Source of the DNA: Cellvibrio sp. PSBB006
Lineage (GTDB): Bacteria; Pseudomonadota; Gammaproteobacteria; Pseudomonadales; Cellvibrionaceae
Assembly: GCF_002162135.1 (NCBI RefSeq)
Contig: NZ_CP021382.1
Span: 1,798,001 to 1,862,000 of the forward strand
DNA: 64,000 nucleotides
Direction: 5' to 3'
A model generated the notes under the pieces. The model saw nothing but the letters and a program-made list of their open reading frames with translations. It did no database searches and was not told the origin of the DNA. Both the position numbers and the translations under genes were made by a program. Shown in pieces: positions 31,810 through 40,100 of this stretch (position 1 is its first letter; each line of letters opens with the position of its first letter).

Positions 31810-32853
31810 TTATTGTGCTGAATCAGCGTGATAACGCTGGATTTCATCATCAATTATCTTTAGCAAGCTGTGTTTACCTTGCACATCCTGGGACATCTCC
31901 CAAATCATCACCCCCGCCCCTTCTTTCAACGCGAGACGAGTCTTTTTACGAATGGTAGGTTTGCCGTTGTAGGTAATGTAACTGCAACCTGTACAGGCTT
32001 TGCCGACGAGATCCAACGCCGTTGCGTCTGTACCAAATTGGGCGAGGATATCTTTGTAAGCATAATCGGACCGAAAGCGACCAAAGCCGTATCCATAAAA
32101 AGGTACACCTAATACCAGTTTGTCTTTTGTTAATCCACGCGCTTTCCAGATAGCGATGTGCCCGGCAGCCTGGTCATAACTGGAATGTTCAATACCGGGG
32201 GTACCCCAACTCGGACCGATCGCGTCGTAAGACATCAGATTGACGAAGTCAAAATACGGCAAGGAATCAACGGGAACCATCCCACCGTCATAGGATGCAG
32301 TAGCGCAGGTCAAAAGCTTGTTGCGTTTCTTAAGTTCGACCGACAATGCCTGAATAAAAGGGGTGTAATTGCCAGCGTTGTCTATCGACGTTAGCAGCGC
32401 ACCTTCCAGGTCGATATCCAATCCATCGAGCTTGAACTGTTCCACATAGTCGACAAGATTCTGGATCAGCTGTTTACGATTTTTGGGCTCCAGCTGTGTC
32501 ATCCAGTCTCCCGAGCACGCGGGAATGACACCGCCACCTACCGAGGCGAGCACCTGAACCTTCGCTTGATGTGCTTTATCAACAAGATAATGAATGTCTT
32601 CAACCGGTGTGCTTTCACCATCGACGCCTGGCATACAACGCATATGTCCATCGGCAACCAATTGGCCTTGCACATCAGGATTCAGGAAAGCGATGTTGAT
32701 GTGGGTCAGCTTGCTGAGGTCTGTTGTATCAACTGTTGCCGTGAGGTTTTTGAAACTTGGCATATAGCCAATGACCCGCACATCCGCCGATCCATGCAGC
32801 GGTATCACCATACTTGCCACCAAGCCCAGTGTTCTTATGATCATTTTTATCAT
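31810..32853 (-). CDS. Secreted GH18 chitinase, single-domain
   Basis: This 347-residue chitinase has a signal peptide ending near LHGSA and one GH18 barrel with catalytic DGLDIDLE. There is no linker and no binding module. The domain is closely similar along its length to that of the chitinase at 13895-15559 (shared blocks SYDAIGPSWGTPGIEHSSY and LVLGVPFYGYGFG). The open frame extends 31 codons upstream. ATG at 32853 is chosen for its GGAGG site seven bases upstream and its clean signal peptide. It begins a transcript with the TPR-sulfotransferase gene and has the 21-bp-period direct repeats 112-147 bases upstream. Confidence 0.93.
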   Translation of the reverse strand: MIKMIIRTLGLVASMVIPLHGSADVRVIGYMPSFKNLTATVDTTDLSKLTHINIAFLNPDVQGQLVADGHMRCMPGVDGESTPVEDIHYLVDKAHQAKVQVLASVGGGVIPACSGDWMTQLEPKNRKQLIQNLVDYVEQFKLDGLDIDLEGALLTSIDNAGNYTPFIQALSVELKKRNKLLTCATASYDGGMVPVDSLPYFDFVNLMSYDAIGPSWGTPGIEHSSYDQAAGHIAIWKARGLTKDKLVLGVPFYGYGFGRFRSDYAYKDILAQFGTDATALDLVGKACTGCSYITYNGKPTIRKKTRLALKEGAGVMIWEMSQDVQGKHSLLKIIDDEIQRYHADSAQ

Positions 32854-32964
32854 GTACAGCCTCCGAGGTAACCGCCTTCGAGAAAAACTTTCTGGTGGCC
32901 ATAGCCCCACCAGTGCGTCTGCGAGAAACCATAACATCAGAATCAAGCGGCTCGCCAGACGCAG

Positions 32965-33000
32965 CCGAAACTAGAACCTCGAAAACCGAAAGTATTACCT
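32965..33000. promoter_or_regulatory. Tandem direct-repeat operator, candidate AraC-type site
   Basis: CCGAAACTAGAACCT at 32965 and CCGAAAGTATTACCT at 32986 are direct repeats of 21-bp period, between the AraC-type gene and the chitinase gene. Their consensus CCGAAAGTMKTACCT is shared with 21966-22001. The regulator beside the site is the natural candidate. Confidence 0.65.
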
Positions 33001-33033
33001 GCGCGATAGAACAGCCTGAGGCGGAAGAGCAAG

Positions 33034-34197
33034 CTAATTGAGGTATTGCTGACGATAATGGCTGGGCGTGACCCCGACATTCTTTTTGAAGGCCTGATTG
33101 AACACCGATTTGCTGTTAAAGCCGCAGTTCTTCATGATCTCGCTGATGGAAAGGTCACGGTATTGCGGATCGGCTAATTGTTTCTTCGCTTCATCAAGGC
33201 GATAGGAACCAATCATCTCGAAAAAATTCTTGTGCAACTGACTGTTGATGGTACTCGACAACAGCTTGGGGGATACCTGTAGGCGTTGCGCCAAACGTTC
33301 GACGGTTATCGTGGGCTCAAGATAGGGCCTCTGGGTCTCCATATACTGCAGCAACTTATCCAGCAACTGCTGCTGATGAGGCACATCGATCACCGGCGCA
33401 TCGCTGATGGTGTGCTCAACCTGAATCTCGGCAAAGCCTTTCGAGTTTTGCAACAGGTACACAATCAATACACTAACGTAAATAAACCGGATGTAACTCT
33501 CCGCTATACCCATAGGGCTATCAAAGCCCAGGTTTGTAAAACGTGATTCCAGCAAGGTCAGCACAACCCAGGCATTCACACAAAGAAAGCCAATCAATAA
33601 CAGCTTGAGCCACTGCAGATCCACCTGGTTGAGCGAAAAGTGGGTACTTTTCAGACGGCGCACATAGCGATACAACTGCAACACACACAACACGCTGTAG
33701 AAAAAAACCGTCAAACGCTGCGCCCATACCAGGCCTTCGAAGTAAGGGTCCGAGGTAACCAATGACCAGTCATAAACATAGCGCAGCTTCGCGTCATGAT
33801 CATACTGGTGATAAATCGCATACACATAAAAGGGATAAGCCAGTGCAGGAATCAAATGCAGTGCGTCATAAGCCTTCAAGGAAAAATTGCGATAGATGGC
33901 GGCGCGGGTAAACCAATACAACAAGGGACCTTGCAGGAAAAAAGCAAAACCGAACAAAAAGAAAAAATCAGTAGAGACGGAAGATAAGAAGGTGCGGATG
34001 TTGATGTTCCAGTACATCAAGGTATCAACAGCGAGGAAGACACTGAGCATAAAAAACGCAGCCAGCAACATCCAGTAACGCTTTTTAATCCTCCCTTCGT
34101 GACGCTGACACGCCAATAACAATGCCAGCACCAACGACAGAAAGCCGCCGAAGATAACGGTAATATCATTAATATTAAACAGCGTTAGTTCAATCAT
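33034..34197 (-). CDS. Membrane-anchored AraC-family transcriptional regulator
   Basis: The 387-residue protein has an N-terminal half of about seven hydrophobic segments (to about residue 235) and a C-terminal AraC/XylS DNA-binding domain. The latter's second helix-turn-helix is readable as SISEIMKNCGFNSKSVFNQA, followed by VGVTPSHYRQQY. This one-component membrane form senses signals at the inner membrane. It is the first gene of the locus, directly upstream of the chitinase, and the paired direct repeats beside it and before receptor copy 2 are likely targets. ATG at 34197 with GGAAGAGAG upstream is preferred to GTG at 34200. The signal is unknown. Confidence 0.88.
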   Translation of the reverse strand: MIELTLFNINDITVIFGGFLSLVLALLLACQRHEGRIKKRYWMLLAAFFMLSVFLAVDTLMYWNINIRTFLSSVSTDFFFLFGFAFFLQGPLLYWFTRAAIYRNFSLKAYDALHLIPALAYPFYVYAIYHQYDHDAKLRYVYDWSLVTSDPYFEGLVWAQRLTVFFYSVLCVLQLYRYVRRLKSTHFSLNQVDLQWLKLLLIGFLCVNAWVVLTLLESRFTNLGFDSPMGIAESYIRFIYVSVLIVYLLQNSKGFAEIQVEHTISDAPVIDVPHQQQLLDKLLQYMETQRPYLEPTITVERLAQRLQVSPKLLSSTINSQLHKNFFEMIGSYRLDEAKKQLADPQYRDLSISEIMKNCGFNSKSVFNQAFKKNVGVTPSHYRQQYLN

Positions 34198-34220
34198 CAC
34201 TCTCTTCCAGTAACGGCAGG

Positions 34221-35426
34221 TTAAATAATACCTCCCGCGCGCAATGCCTGAATGTCTGCTTCTTCCAATTGCAAAAGGTCGCGCAACACATGGTCGGTAT
34301 GACTACCCACGGCTGCACCCGGCCAGTCGGTGCGCCCTGGTGTGCGCTCAAGTTTGGGGAGTATGGCAGGAATTTTTAGCGGCTTGCCATTGATTTCAAC
34401 CTGCTCAAAAAGCCCGCGCGCATTGAAGTGCGGATCGGCAACCATATCTTCCACATTATAAATAGGCCCACCAGGCACCCTTGCCTGCTCCAACAATGCA
34501 AGAATATCTTCCGAGTCGTGACGCGCACACCAGTCTGCCAGGGCTTGATCGATGATTTTTTCATGGGCAACGCGACCGGCATTGTTGGCCATACGCGGGT
34601 CAGTTGCCATCTCCGGGTGACCGGCGATTTGCATCAACCGTTGAAAGATAGAATCGCCGTTACCACCGATCACGACATACTTACCATTGCGACAGCGATA
34701 GGTGTTGGTCGGAACAATACCGGTCACGGTTGTCCCGGACGCTTGTCGTACCACACCTGCGCCATCATATTCCGGCACAACGGCTTCCATCAGGTTAAAC
34801 ATGGCTTCATACAAGGCAACATCAATCACCTGTCCGGTGTGCTCCTCGGAACGCTCCCGTTCGAGTAACGCCAAGGTGATTCCCAGAGCGGCATGAATGC
34901 CGGCAATGGTATCCCCGATACTCAAGTTGGGGCGAACTGGCGCATCCCCCGGAAAACCATTCACGTATCGAAAACCGCTGATACCTTCACACACAGACGC
35001 AAAGCCGGGTTTATTTGCATAGGGTCCATCCTGTCCGTAACCGGAGATGCGCGCATACACCAGGCCGGGATTCTTTTCCTTGCAGTCTGCCGGCCCCAGG
35101 CCCCAGTCTTCCATGACACCAGGGCGGAAATTTTCAATAACCACATCCGCACCGTCGATCAACTGCTTCGCCAGTTTGCGCCCGGCATCCTGTTTCAAAT
35201 CCAGTGTCACACTTTTTTTATTGCGGCCCAGGCTGCGCCACCAGAGTGATGTCCCCTCTTCAACGACTCGCCACCCACGAATAGGATCGCCGGTTTTTGG
35301 TGGCTCAATCTTGATCACTTCCGCACCGAAATAAGCTAGCATACAACCGGCAAAAGGCCCTGCCAGCAGTTGACCCATTTCAATCACGCGAATGCCGTCG
35401 AGCGGACGGCGAGAGGTTGTTGTCAT
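34221..35426 (-). CDS. CaiB/BaiF family (type III) CoA-transferase
   Basis: The 401-residue cytoplasmic protein starts RPLDGIRVIEMGQLLAGPF and has the conserved FGAEVIKIEPP and LDLKQDAGR blocks. The catalytic Asp expected after about residue 165 lies in the region of NLSIGDTIAGIHAAL. Members move CoA between carboxylic acids. The substrate cannot be told from the sequence; annotated relatives are often called formyl- or succinyl-CoA transferases. It follows a quinone oxidoreductase gene by 21 bases and precedes the AraC-type gene by 23, so it may be transcribed with either. Confidence 0.88.
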   Translation of the reverse strand: MTTTSRRPLDGIRVIEMGQLLAGPFAGCMLAYFGAEVIKIEPPKTGDPIRGWRVVEEGTSLWWRSLGRNKKSVTLDLKQDAGRKLAKQLIDGADVVIENFRPGVMEDWGLGPADCKEKNPGLVYARISGYGQDGPYANKPGFASVCEGISGFRYVNGFPGDAPVRPNLSIGDTIAGIHAALGITLALLERERSEEHTGQVIDVALYEAMFNLMEAVVPEYDGAGVVRQASGTTVTGIVPTNTYRCRNGKYVVIGGNGDSIFQRLMQIAGHPEMATDPRMANNAGRVAHEKIIDQALADWCARHDSEDILALLEQARVPGGPIYNVEDMVADPHFNARGLFEQVEINGKPLKIPAILPKLERTPGRTDWPGAAVGSHTDHVLRDLLQLEEADIQALRAGGII

Positions 35427-35447
35427 AATGAAGCGTCCGGAAAATTT

Positions 35448-36431
35448 TTATTGTTGATTGAACAACACAATCTTGCCGATGTGTTGACTCGACTCCATTA
35501 ATCGATGTGCCGCAGCGGCTTGCGCCAATGGAAAGTTTACCGCAATTACAGGTTTGATATTGTTACTTTCGATTAACGGCCACACGAATTCAAATAACTC
35601 GCGCGCAATTGTGTCTTTTACAGCCGGTGATTGTGCGCGCAAGGTGGAGCCTGTCAAGGTGAGCCGTTTTAGCATCACCGGCATAAAATCCACGGTGGCT
35701 TTACTGCCCTTGAGATAGGCAATGTTGACGATCCGACCGTCATGGGCAGCGGCGGCGATATTGCGTTGAATATAATCACCGCCCACCATATCGAGAATCA
35801 CATCGACACCGCGTCCATTCGTCAATTGTTTGATGTCATCAACAAAATCTGCGCCGCGATAATTGATCGCTTTACTGGCCCCCAATTGCTCGCAAGCCGC
35901 GCATTTTTCCTCGCTACCGGCGGTTGCAAAAACCTGGATACCTTTTGCATAAGCCAGTTGAATCGCCGTGGTGCCAATACCGCTGCTGCCACCGTGTACC
36001 AATAATGTTTCGCCTTCCTTCAAGCGCGCACGCTGAAACAGGTTGTGCCATACCGTAAAAAACGTTTCCGGTATGGCAGCGGCTTCCTGCAGCGACAACG
36101 ACGCAGGAATGGGCAGACATTGTGCTTCGGGTGCGAGTGCATATTCTGCATAACCCCCGCCGTTTACCAGCGCGCAAACCGTGTCGCCCACCGCCCATTG
36201 GGTCACACCTTCGCCACACGCAACTATTTCACCAGCAACTTCCAAACCCAATACAGGCGATGCACCCCGAGGCGCCGGATACATACCCTGACGCTGCAAA
36301 ATATCCGGGCGATTAACACCCGCAGCAGCAACACGAATCAATACCTCGCCAGCGGTCGGGGTGGGCGCGGGCATATCGCTTAACTGTAAAACATCGGCAT
36401 CGCCGGGGTTTTGGAAATGAATATATTTCAT
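35448..36431 (-). CDS. NAD(P)H quinone oxidoreductase, PIG3 type (MDR superfamily)
   Basis: The 327-residue zinc-free medium-chain dehydrogenase/reductase starts MKYIHFQNPGDADVLQLSDM. It has AAAGVNRPDILQRQGMYPAPRG, typical of the PIG3/TP53I3 group, and the NADPH-binding HGGSSGIGTTAIQLA near residue 145. Enzymes of this group reduce quinones or enones with NADPH. No zinc ligands are seen. It lies between pdxH and the CoA-transferase gene on the same strand. Confidence 0.88.
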   Translation of the reverse strand: MKYIHFQNPGDADVLQLSDMPAPTPTAGEVLIRVAAAGVNRPDILQRQGMYPAPRGASPVLGLEVAGEIVACGEGVTQWAVGDTVCALVNGGGYAEYALAPEAQCLPIPASLSLQEAAAIPETFFTVWHNLFQRARLKEGETLLVHGGSSGIGTTAIQLAYAKGIQVFATAGSEEKCAACEQLGASKAINYRGADFVDDIKQLTNGRGVDVILDMVGGDYIQRNIAAAAHDGRIVNIAYLKGSKATVDFMPVMLKRLTLTGSTLRAQSPAVKDTIARELFEFVWPLIESNNIKPVIAVNFPLAQAAAAHRLMESSQHIGKIVLFNQQ

Positions 36432-36467
36432 GGCAGTGTTGAATTATATTAGTTAGGCGGTTGAGGT

Positions 36468-36495
36468 GTCGGATTACGCCGTTGGCTAATCCGAC
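36468..36495. repeat. REP-like extragenic palindrome
   Basis: GTCGGATTACGCC and GGCTAATCCGAC form a near-perfect stem with a three-base loop just beyond the pdxH stop. The sequence has the look of the extragenic GTCGGATTA...TAATCCGAC palindromes widespread in proteobacteria. Only one copy was noticed here. It may also end pdxH transcription. Confidence 0.6.
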
Positions 36496-36505
36496 CTACA
36501 GTTCG

Positions 36506-37150
36506 TTAGGGTTCGAGGCGTTCGATGGACCAACTATTATCGGCTTGACGGGTGTATTGGAAACGGTCGTGCAGACGGTGGGCGCCGCCTTGCCAGAATT
36601 CAATTTGCTGCGGTTTAACGCGATAACCGCCCCAGAAATCCGGCAAGGGAATTTCACCTTTACCAAATTTATTTTTCATGGCCTCAAATTGTTGCAGCAA
36701 CAATGCACGCGACGAAATGGGTCGGCTTTGTTGTGAAGCCCAAGCCGCTAACTGACTGTCGCGCGGGCGACTGACAAAATATTTAAACGACTCGGCTGTA
36801 GAAAGCGGCTCGGCAAGGCCGCAGACTTTCACCTGGCGCTCAAGACAATGCCAGGGAAAATGTAAACTGATACGCGGATTCTGTTTTAATTCCTGCGCTT
36901 TGCGGCTGCGCAGATTCGTGTAAAACACAAACCCGCGCTGATCGAGGCCTTTCAATAAAACGATACGTTGGGAGGGCTGGCCATCAGCATCAACGGTTGC
37001 CACTGTCATGGCATTGGGGTCGGGAATATTTGTGGCGATAATCTGAGTCATCCATCGCTCAAACTGTTCAATCGGATCATCGGCTAATTGATCGCGATGC
37101 AAGCCACCCTTGAGATATTCACGGCGCAAATTTTCCAGATTGACATCCAT
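36506..37150 (-). CDS. pdxH: Pyridoxamine 5'-phosphate oxidase
   Basis: PdxH oxidises pyridoxamine or pyridoxine 5'-phosphate to pyridoxal 5'-phosphate with FMN and oxygen. The 214-residue protein shows [14 protein letters not shown] at the N-terminus, the FMN-binding [23 protein letters not shown] in the middle, [20 protein letters not shown], and the end RLHDRF...RLEP. Length and all motifs match the family. It stands as a single gene, with a REP-like hairpin after it. Confidence 0.95.
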   Translation of the reverse strand: MDVNLENLRREYLKGGLHRDQLADDPIEQFERWMTQIIATNIPDPNAMTVATVDADGQPSQRIVLLKGLDQRGFVFYTNLRSRKAQELKQNPRISLHFPWHCLERQVKVCGLAEPLSTAESFKYFVSRPRDSQLAAWASQQSRPISSRALLLQQFEAMKNKFGKGEIPLPDFWGGYRVKPQQIEFWQGGAHRLHDRFQYTRQADNSWSIERLEP

Positions 37151-37283
37151 TACTTACCTGCCTCACTCTGAATGAAGCCAGCATAGTAATCGCCTTGCCC
37201 GGCAAATTCCAATCGGTGCCGCACAGAGACTTGCTCTGTTTCAGTGAAAATTATCACGCCCAATAAAAAAGGGCGCACCTTTT

Positions 37284-37313
37284 AAAAAAGGGCGCACCCT
37301 TGCAAGTGCGCCC
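37284..37313 (-). terminator. Terminator after catalase
   Basis: On the minus strand GGGCGCAC and GTGCGCCC form an 8-bp stem followed by TTTTTT. A second copy of the arm with its T-run (GGTGCGCCCTTTTTT) follows directly, giving an alternative or tandem stop. Confidence 0.82.
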
Positions 37314-37337
37314 AAAGGCTCGTCGATAGAACAGGGG

Positions 37338-38789
37338 TCAGGCAGTCAGCGCGGCTTTTACCATCGCAGCGTATTCAGGGTCGGCCTTATTCAAGTAAGC
37401 CAGCATCCGCTCCTGGATAGAAGCATTAGCCTGGGATAAACCGCCTGCAATGTTGTTGGCCAACTGGCGCTTCTGATCCGCATTCATTACCCGGAACAGG
37501 TCGCCCGCCTGGGAGTAGTAATCCACGTCCGATTGGTCATAGGTGGTCACCGCACCTTTAGACAAATGCAGCGGTGGTTCACGGTAGGCCGGATTCGGCG
37601 CCGGATCACCCTGCTCTGCCCGATCATTCGGATAATAATTCGCACCGCTGGTCTGGATCTGGCTGCCGTTACTCATGGGGCAGCCGGCCATAAAGCCGTC
37701 CCGCTGGTAATGGTGCACCGGGCAACGGGGCGCGTTTACCGGGATTTGATTAACGTTTACACCCACGCGGTAGCGGTGTGCGTCCTGGTAGGCCAACAAC
37801 CGGGCCTGCAACATCTTGTCCGGCGAAGCACCGGTTCCCGGCACCAGATTGCTCGGTGCAAAGGCAGCTTGTTCGGTTTCGGCAAAGTAATTCTGCACAT
37901 TGCGGTTCAATTCCAACTGACCGATCTCAATCAAGGGGTAATCCTTGTAAGGCCAGACTTTGGTCAAATCAAAGGGGTTCAAGTGATACTTTTCTGCATC
38001 AGTATCCGGCATGATCTGGATCTTTACGGCCCAGCTCGGGAAATCTCCACGATCAATCGCATCCACCAAATCTTTCTGCGCACCGAAGGGCGGTAACGTG
38101 CTCGCTTCTTCATCGGTCAGGGTTTTAATACCCTGGTTGGTTTTAAAGTGCCATTTCACCCAGTAACGCTCACCTTTGGCATTCCACAGGCTCAAGGTGT
38201 GCGAGCCAAAGCCATGCATGTGACGGTAAGACGCCGGAATACCGCGATCAGACATCAGGATGGTCATCTGATGCAAAGATTGTGGGTGGTTGGCCCAGAA
38301 TTCAAAGGCCGCTGCCGGGTCGGGCAAGTTGGTGCGCGGGTTTTTCTTCTGCGAGTGAATAAAATCCGGAAATTTGATCGGATCATTCAGGAAGAACACC
38401 GGCGTGTTGTTGCCCACGATGTCGTAATTGCCTTGACGGGTGTAAAACTTCACCGCAAAGCCGCGCGGGTCACGGGCGTAATCGCTGGAATCCTGGCCAC
38501 CACCTACGGTGGAAAAACGCAGGAATACCTCAGTTTTCTCGCCGACCTTCTGCAAAAAGTCCGCGATGCTGTAGTCGCTCAAACTCCTGGTCAGCGTAAA
38601 CTGGCCGTAGGCACCGGTCCCCCGGGCATGCACCACCCGCTCCGGAATACGTTCGCGGTTAAAGTGCGCGAGCTTTTCAAATAAATAGTGATTGTCAAAG
38701 GTCAATGGTCCACGCTCACCCACGCTGATGCTGTTGTTGTCATCGGCTACGGGAGCGCCTGACGAGGTCGTTAAGGTCGTTTTACTCAT
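37338..38789 (-). CDS. Monofunctional heme catalase
   Basis: This 483-residue small-subunit catalase breaks down hydrogen peroxide. Visible motifs are the heme-pocket His in IPERVVHARGTGAYG, then FLRFSTVGGGQDSSDYARDPRGFAVKFYT. The distal Asn lies in FDIVGNNTPVFF-like YDIVGNNTPVFF, and the proximal Tyr block is RLLAYQDAHRYRVGVN. The open frame goes on 28 codons upstream. ATG at 38789 is chosen because AAGGAT lies seven bases before it and the protein then has usual length. It resembles KatA/KatB of Pseudomonas; which one cannot be told. An OxyR site was not identified in the upstream gap. Confidence 0.93.
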   Translation of the reverse strand: MSKTTLTTSSGAPVADDNNSISVGERGPLTFDNHYLFEKLAHFNRERIPERVVHARGTGAYGQFTLTRSLSDYSIADFLQKVGEKTEVFLRFSTVGGGQDSSDYARDPRGFAVKFYTRQGNYDIVGNNTPVFFLNDPIKFPDFIHSQKKNPRTNLPDPAAAFEFWANHPQSLHQMTILMSDRGIPASYRHMHGFGSHTLSLWNAKGERYWVKWHFKTNQGIKTLTDEEASTLPPFGAQKDLVDAIDRGDFPSWAVKIQIMPDTDAEKYHLNPFDLTKVWPYKDYPLIEIGQLELNRNVQNYFAETEQAAFAPSNLVPGTGASPDKMLQARLLAYQDAHRYRVGVNVNQIPVNAPRCPVHHYQRDGFMAGCPMSNGSQIQTSGANYYPNDRAEQGDPAPNPAYREPPLHLSKGAVTTYDQSDVDYYSQAGDLFRVMNADQKRQLANNIAGGLSQANASIQERMLAYLNKADPEYAAMVKAALTA

Positions 38790-39166
38790 GGTCATATCCT
38801 TACGGTTGCCTGGATTGATGGATTCATAGGAGTCGCCTGCATTGCTAAACAGAGTTGTGTCTGACGAACTCATCCTACGGCTTGGGTTGTATTTATAAAA
38901 ATTAATAATAAGTATCGTTTAGATAGTTTTTGCTGATGAATGCTTGCGAGTGATTGCCAACAGAAAAGGTATAGCGGCTCGCTGATCGCAAGGCAAAAGC
39001 GAAGTCAATCTTTATACGAGGCCAGGGAAAGAAAAGTGAAAATATTGATCTGAAGCACATGGATAAGGATACACTTGCGCTTATCCAGCTACACTTGATG
39101 ACAGAGCCATACTATAATCATGGCGTGCAATTCATCACCATTGCGGTGCGGTAATAGAAGCTTTCC
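38790..39166. other. Divergent katalase/mobA intergenic region
   Basis: These 377 bases have no supported gene beyond the possible 28-codon catalase extension. A TATAAT element at 39113-39118 suits a mobA promoter, and GGATAAG/CTTATCC (39061-39086) forms a small hairpin just upstream of it. Confidence 0.4.
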
Positions 39167-39787
39167 ATGACAGATAATAACCAATTGATTACAGGCGTGA
39201 TCCTCGCCGGAGGCCTCGCCAAACGCATGGGAGGCGGGGATAAATGTCTTTTGCCCCTCGGTGGAAAAACGCTTCTGCAACGCAGTATTGAGCGCGCTCA
39301 ACCCCAGGTCAGTGAACTTATTCTTAATGCCAATGGCAACAGCCTGCGCTTTGCGCGCAGCCGCTTGCCCGTTATTGCCGATCTGTTCGCCAATTTCCCC
39401 GGCCCACTTGCCGGCATCCACGCTGCGTTAACCTTTATGGACGAACGCAATCCGAATAACGAATGGCTCGCCAGTTTCGCCTGTGATACACCCTTTTTTC
39501 CGCGAGACATGGTGCAACAACTGTTGGCTGCAGCCGGGGATTCACGACTGGTCGTCGCCCGCTCCAATGGTCGCGTGCATCCGATATTTGCGCTGTGGCA
39601 CGCCTCCATGCTGGGCAAAGTGGAACAGCGACTGCAAAAAGGCGATGCACCCCGTCTACAGGAGTGGATAGAGGATTTTGCTCCCGTATATGTAGATTTT
39701 TCCTCTGCGAGCTACGATCCTTTTTTTAATATCAATACGCCGCAAGACTTGTACAGCGCAGAAGCGCAATTGATCCACGTTCAGTAA
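39167..39787 (+). CDS. mobA: Molybdenum cofactor guanylyltransferase
   Basis: MobA joins GMP to molybdopterin to form the MGD cofactor. The 206-residue protein has the nucleotidyltransferase signature GVILAGGLAKRMGGGDKCLLPLGGK, split over residues 10-34, and the later GPLAGIHAAL and FACDTPFFP metal-site Asp block. Length fits the family. A perfect TATAAT lies 49 bases upstream. No other molybdenum gene is in the window. Confidence 0.93.
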   Translation: MTDNNQLITGVILAGGLAKRMGGGDKCLLPLGGKTLLQRSIERAQPQVSELILNANGNSLRFARSRLPVIADLFANFPGPLAGIHAALTFMDERNPNNEWLASFACDTPFFPRDMVQQLLAAAGDSRLVVARSNGRVHPIFALWHASMLGKVEQRLQKGDAPRLQEWIEDFAPVYVDFSSASYDPFFNINTPQDLYSAEAQLIHVQ

Positions 39788-39816
39788 CGGCAATGCCATT
39801 GCCGGTCAACTTCTGA

Positions 39817-39845
39817 CTGACATGCCCCATTAATTCCGTTAAAAT
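39817..39845 (+). promoter_or_regulatory. Sigma70-type promoter of the SulP gene
   Basis: CTGACA at 39817-39822 and TAAAAT at 39840-39845 with a 17-base spacer form a good promoter. It predicts a leader of about 250 bases before the transporter start. Confidence 0.55.
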
Positions 39846-39901
39846 CGCGCCCGTTTTTATCTGCCTGCCACTGGCATCCGTTTTCGAAAGAGATTTTATT
39901 C

Positions 39902-39925
39902 ATGCCGGCTGTTACTCCGCCCTGA
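39902..39925 (+). CDS. Candidate leader mini-ORF MPAVTPP
   Basis: Seven codons, ATG to TGA, preceded by GAAAGAG with nine-base spacing. It ends in two proline codons directly before the stop, a context known to slow termination. It lies in the long leader of the SulP gene and could be a regulatory leader peptide. Chance occurrence cannot be excluded. Confidence 0.3.
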   Translation: MPAVTPP

Positions 39926-40011
39926 GTTGTTCTGCACTGCCCTCTCTTGTCATCGCTCGGTTATACGCCGCGCGTATTGTCTTTTGTCATTCTAAAAATC
40001 TGATCGCTGCC

Positions 40012-40035
40012 TGACGCTCCGCTGCGTCGAGTTTT
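40012..40035 (+). terminator. Weak attenuator-like hairpin in the SulP leader
   Basis: GACGC and GCGTC form a 5-bp stem with a six-base loop (40013-40028), followed by GAGTTTT. It is short for a terminator but stands between the mini-ORF and the transporter gene. Confidence 0.25.
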
Positions 40036-40100
40036 CCTCCGCCACGCATGATTTGCGCCGCCGGGCTTTGAACCGATTTAATTCATTTTCTGGATGTTGT

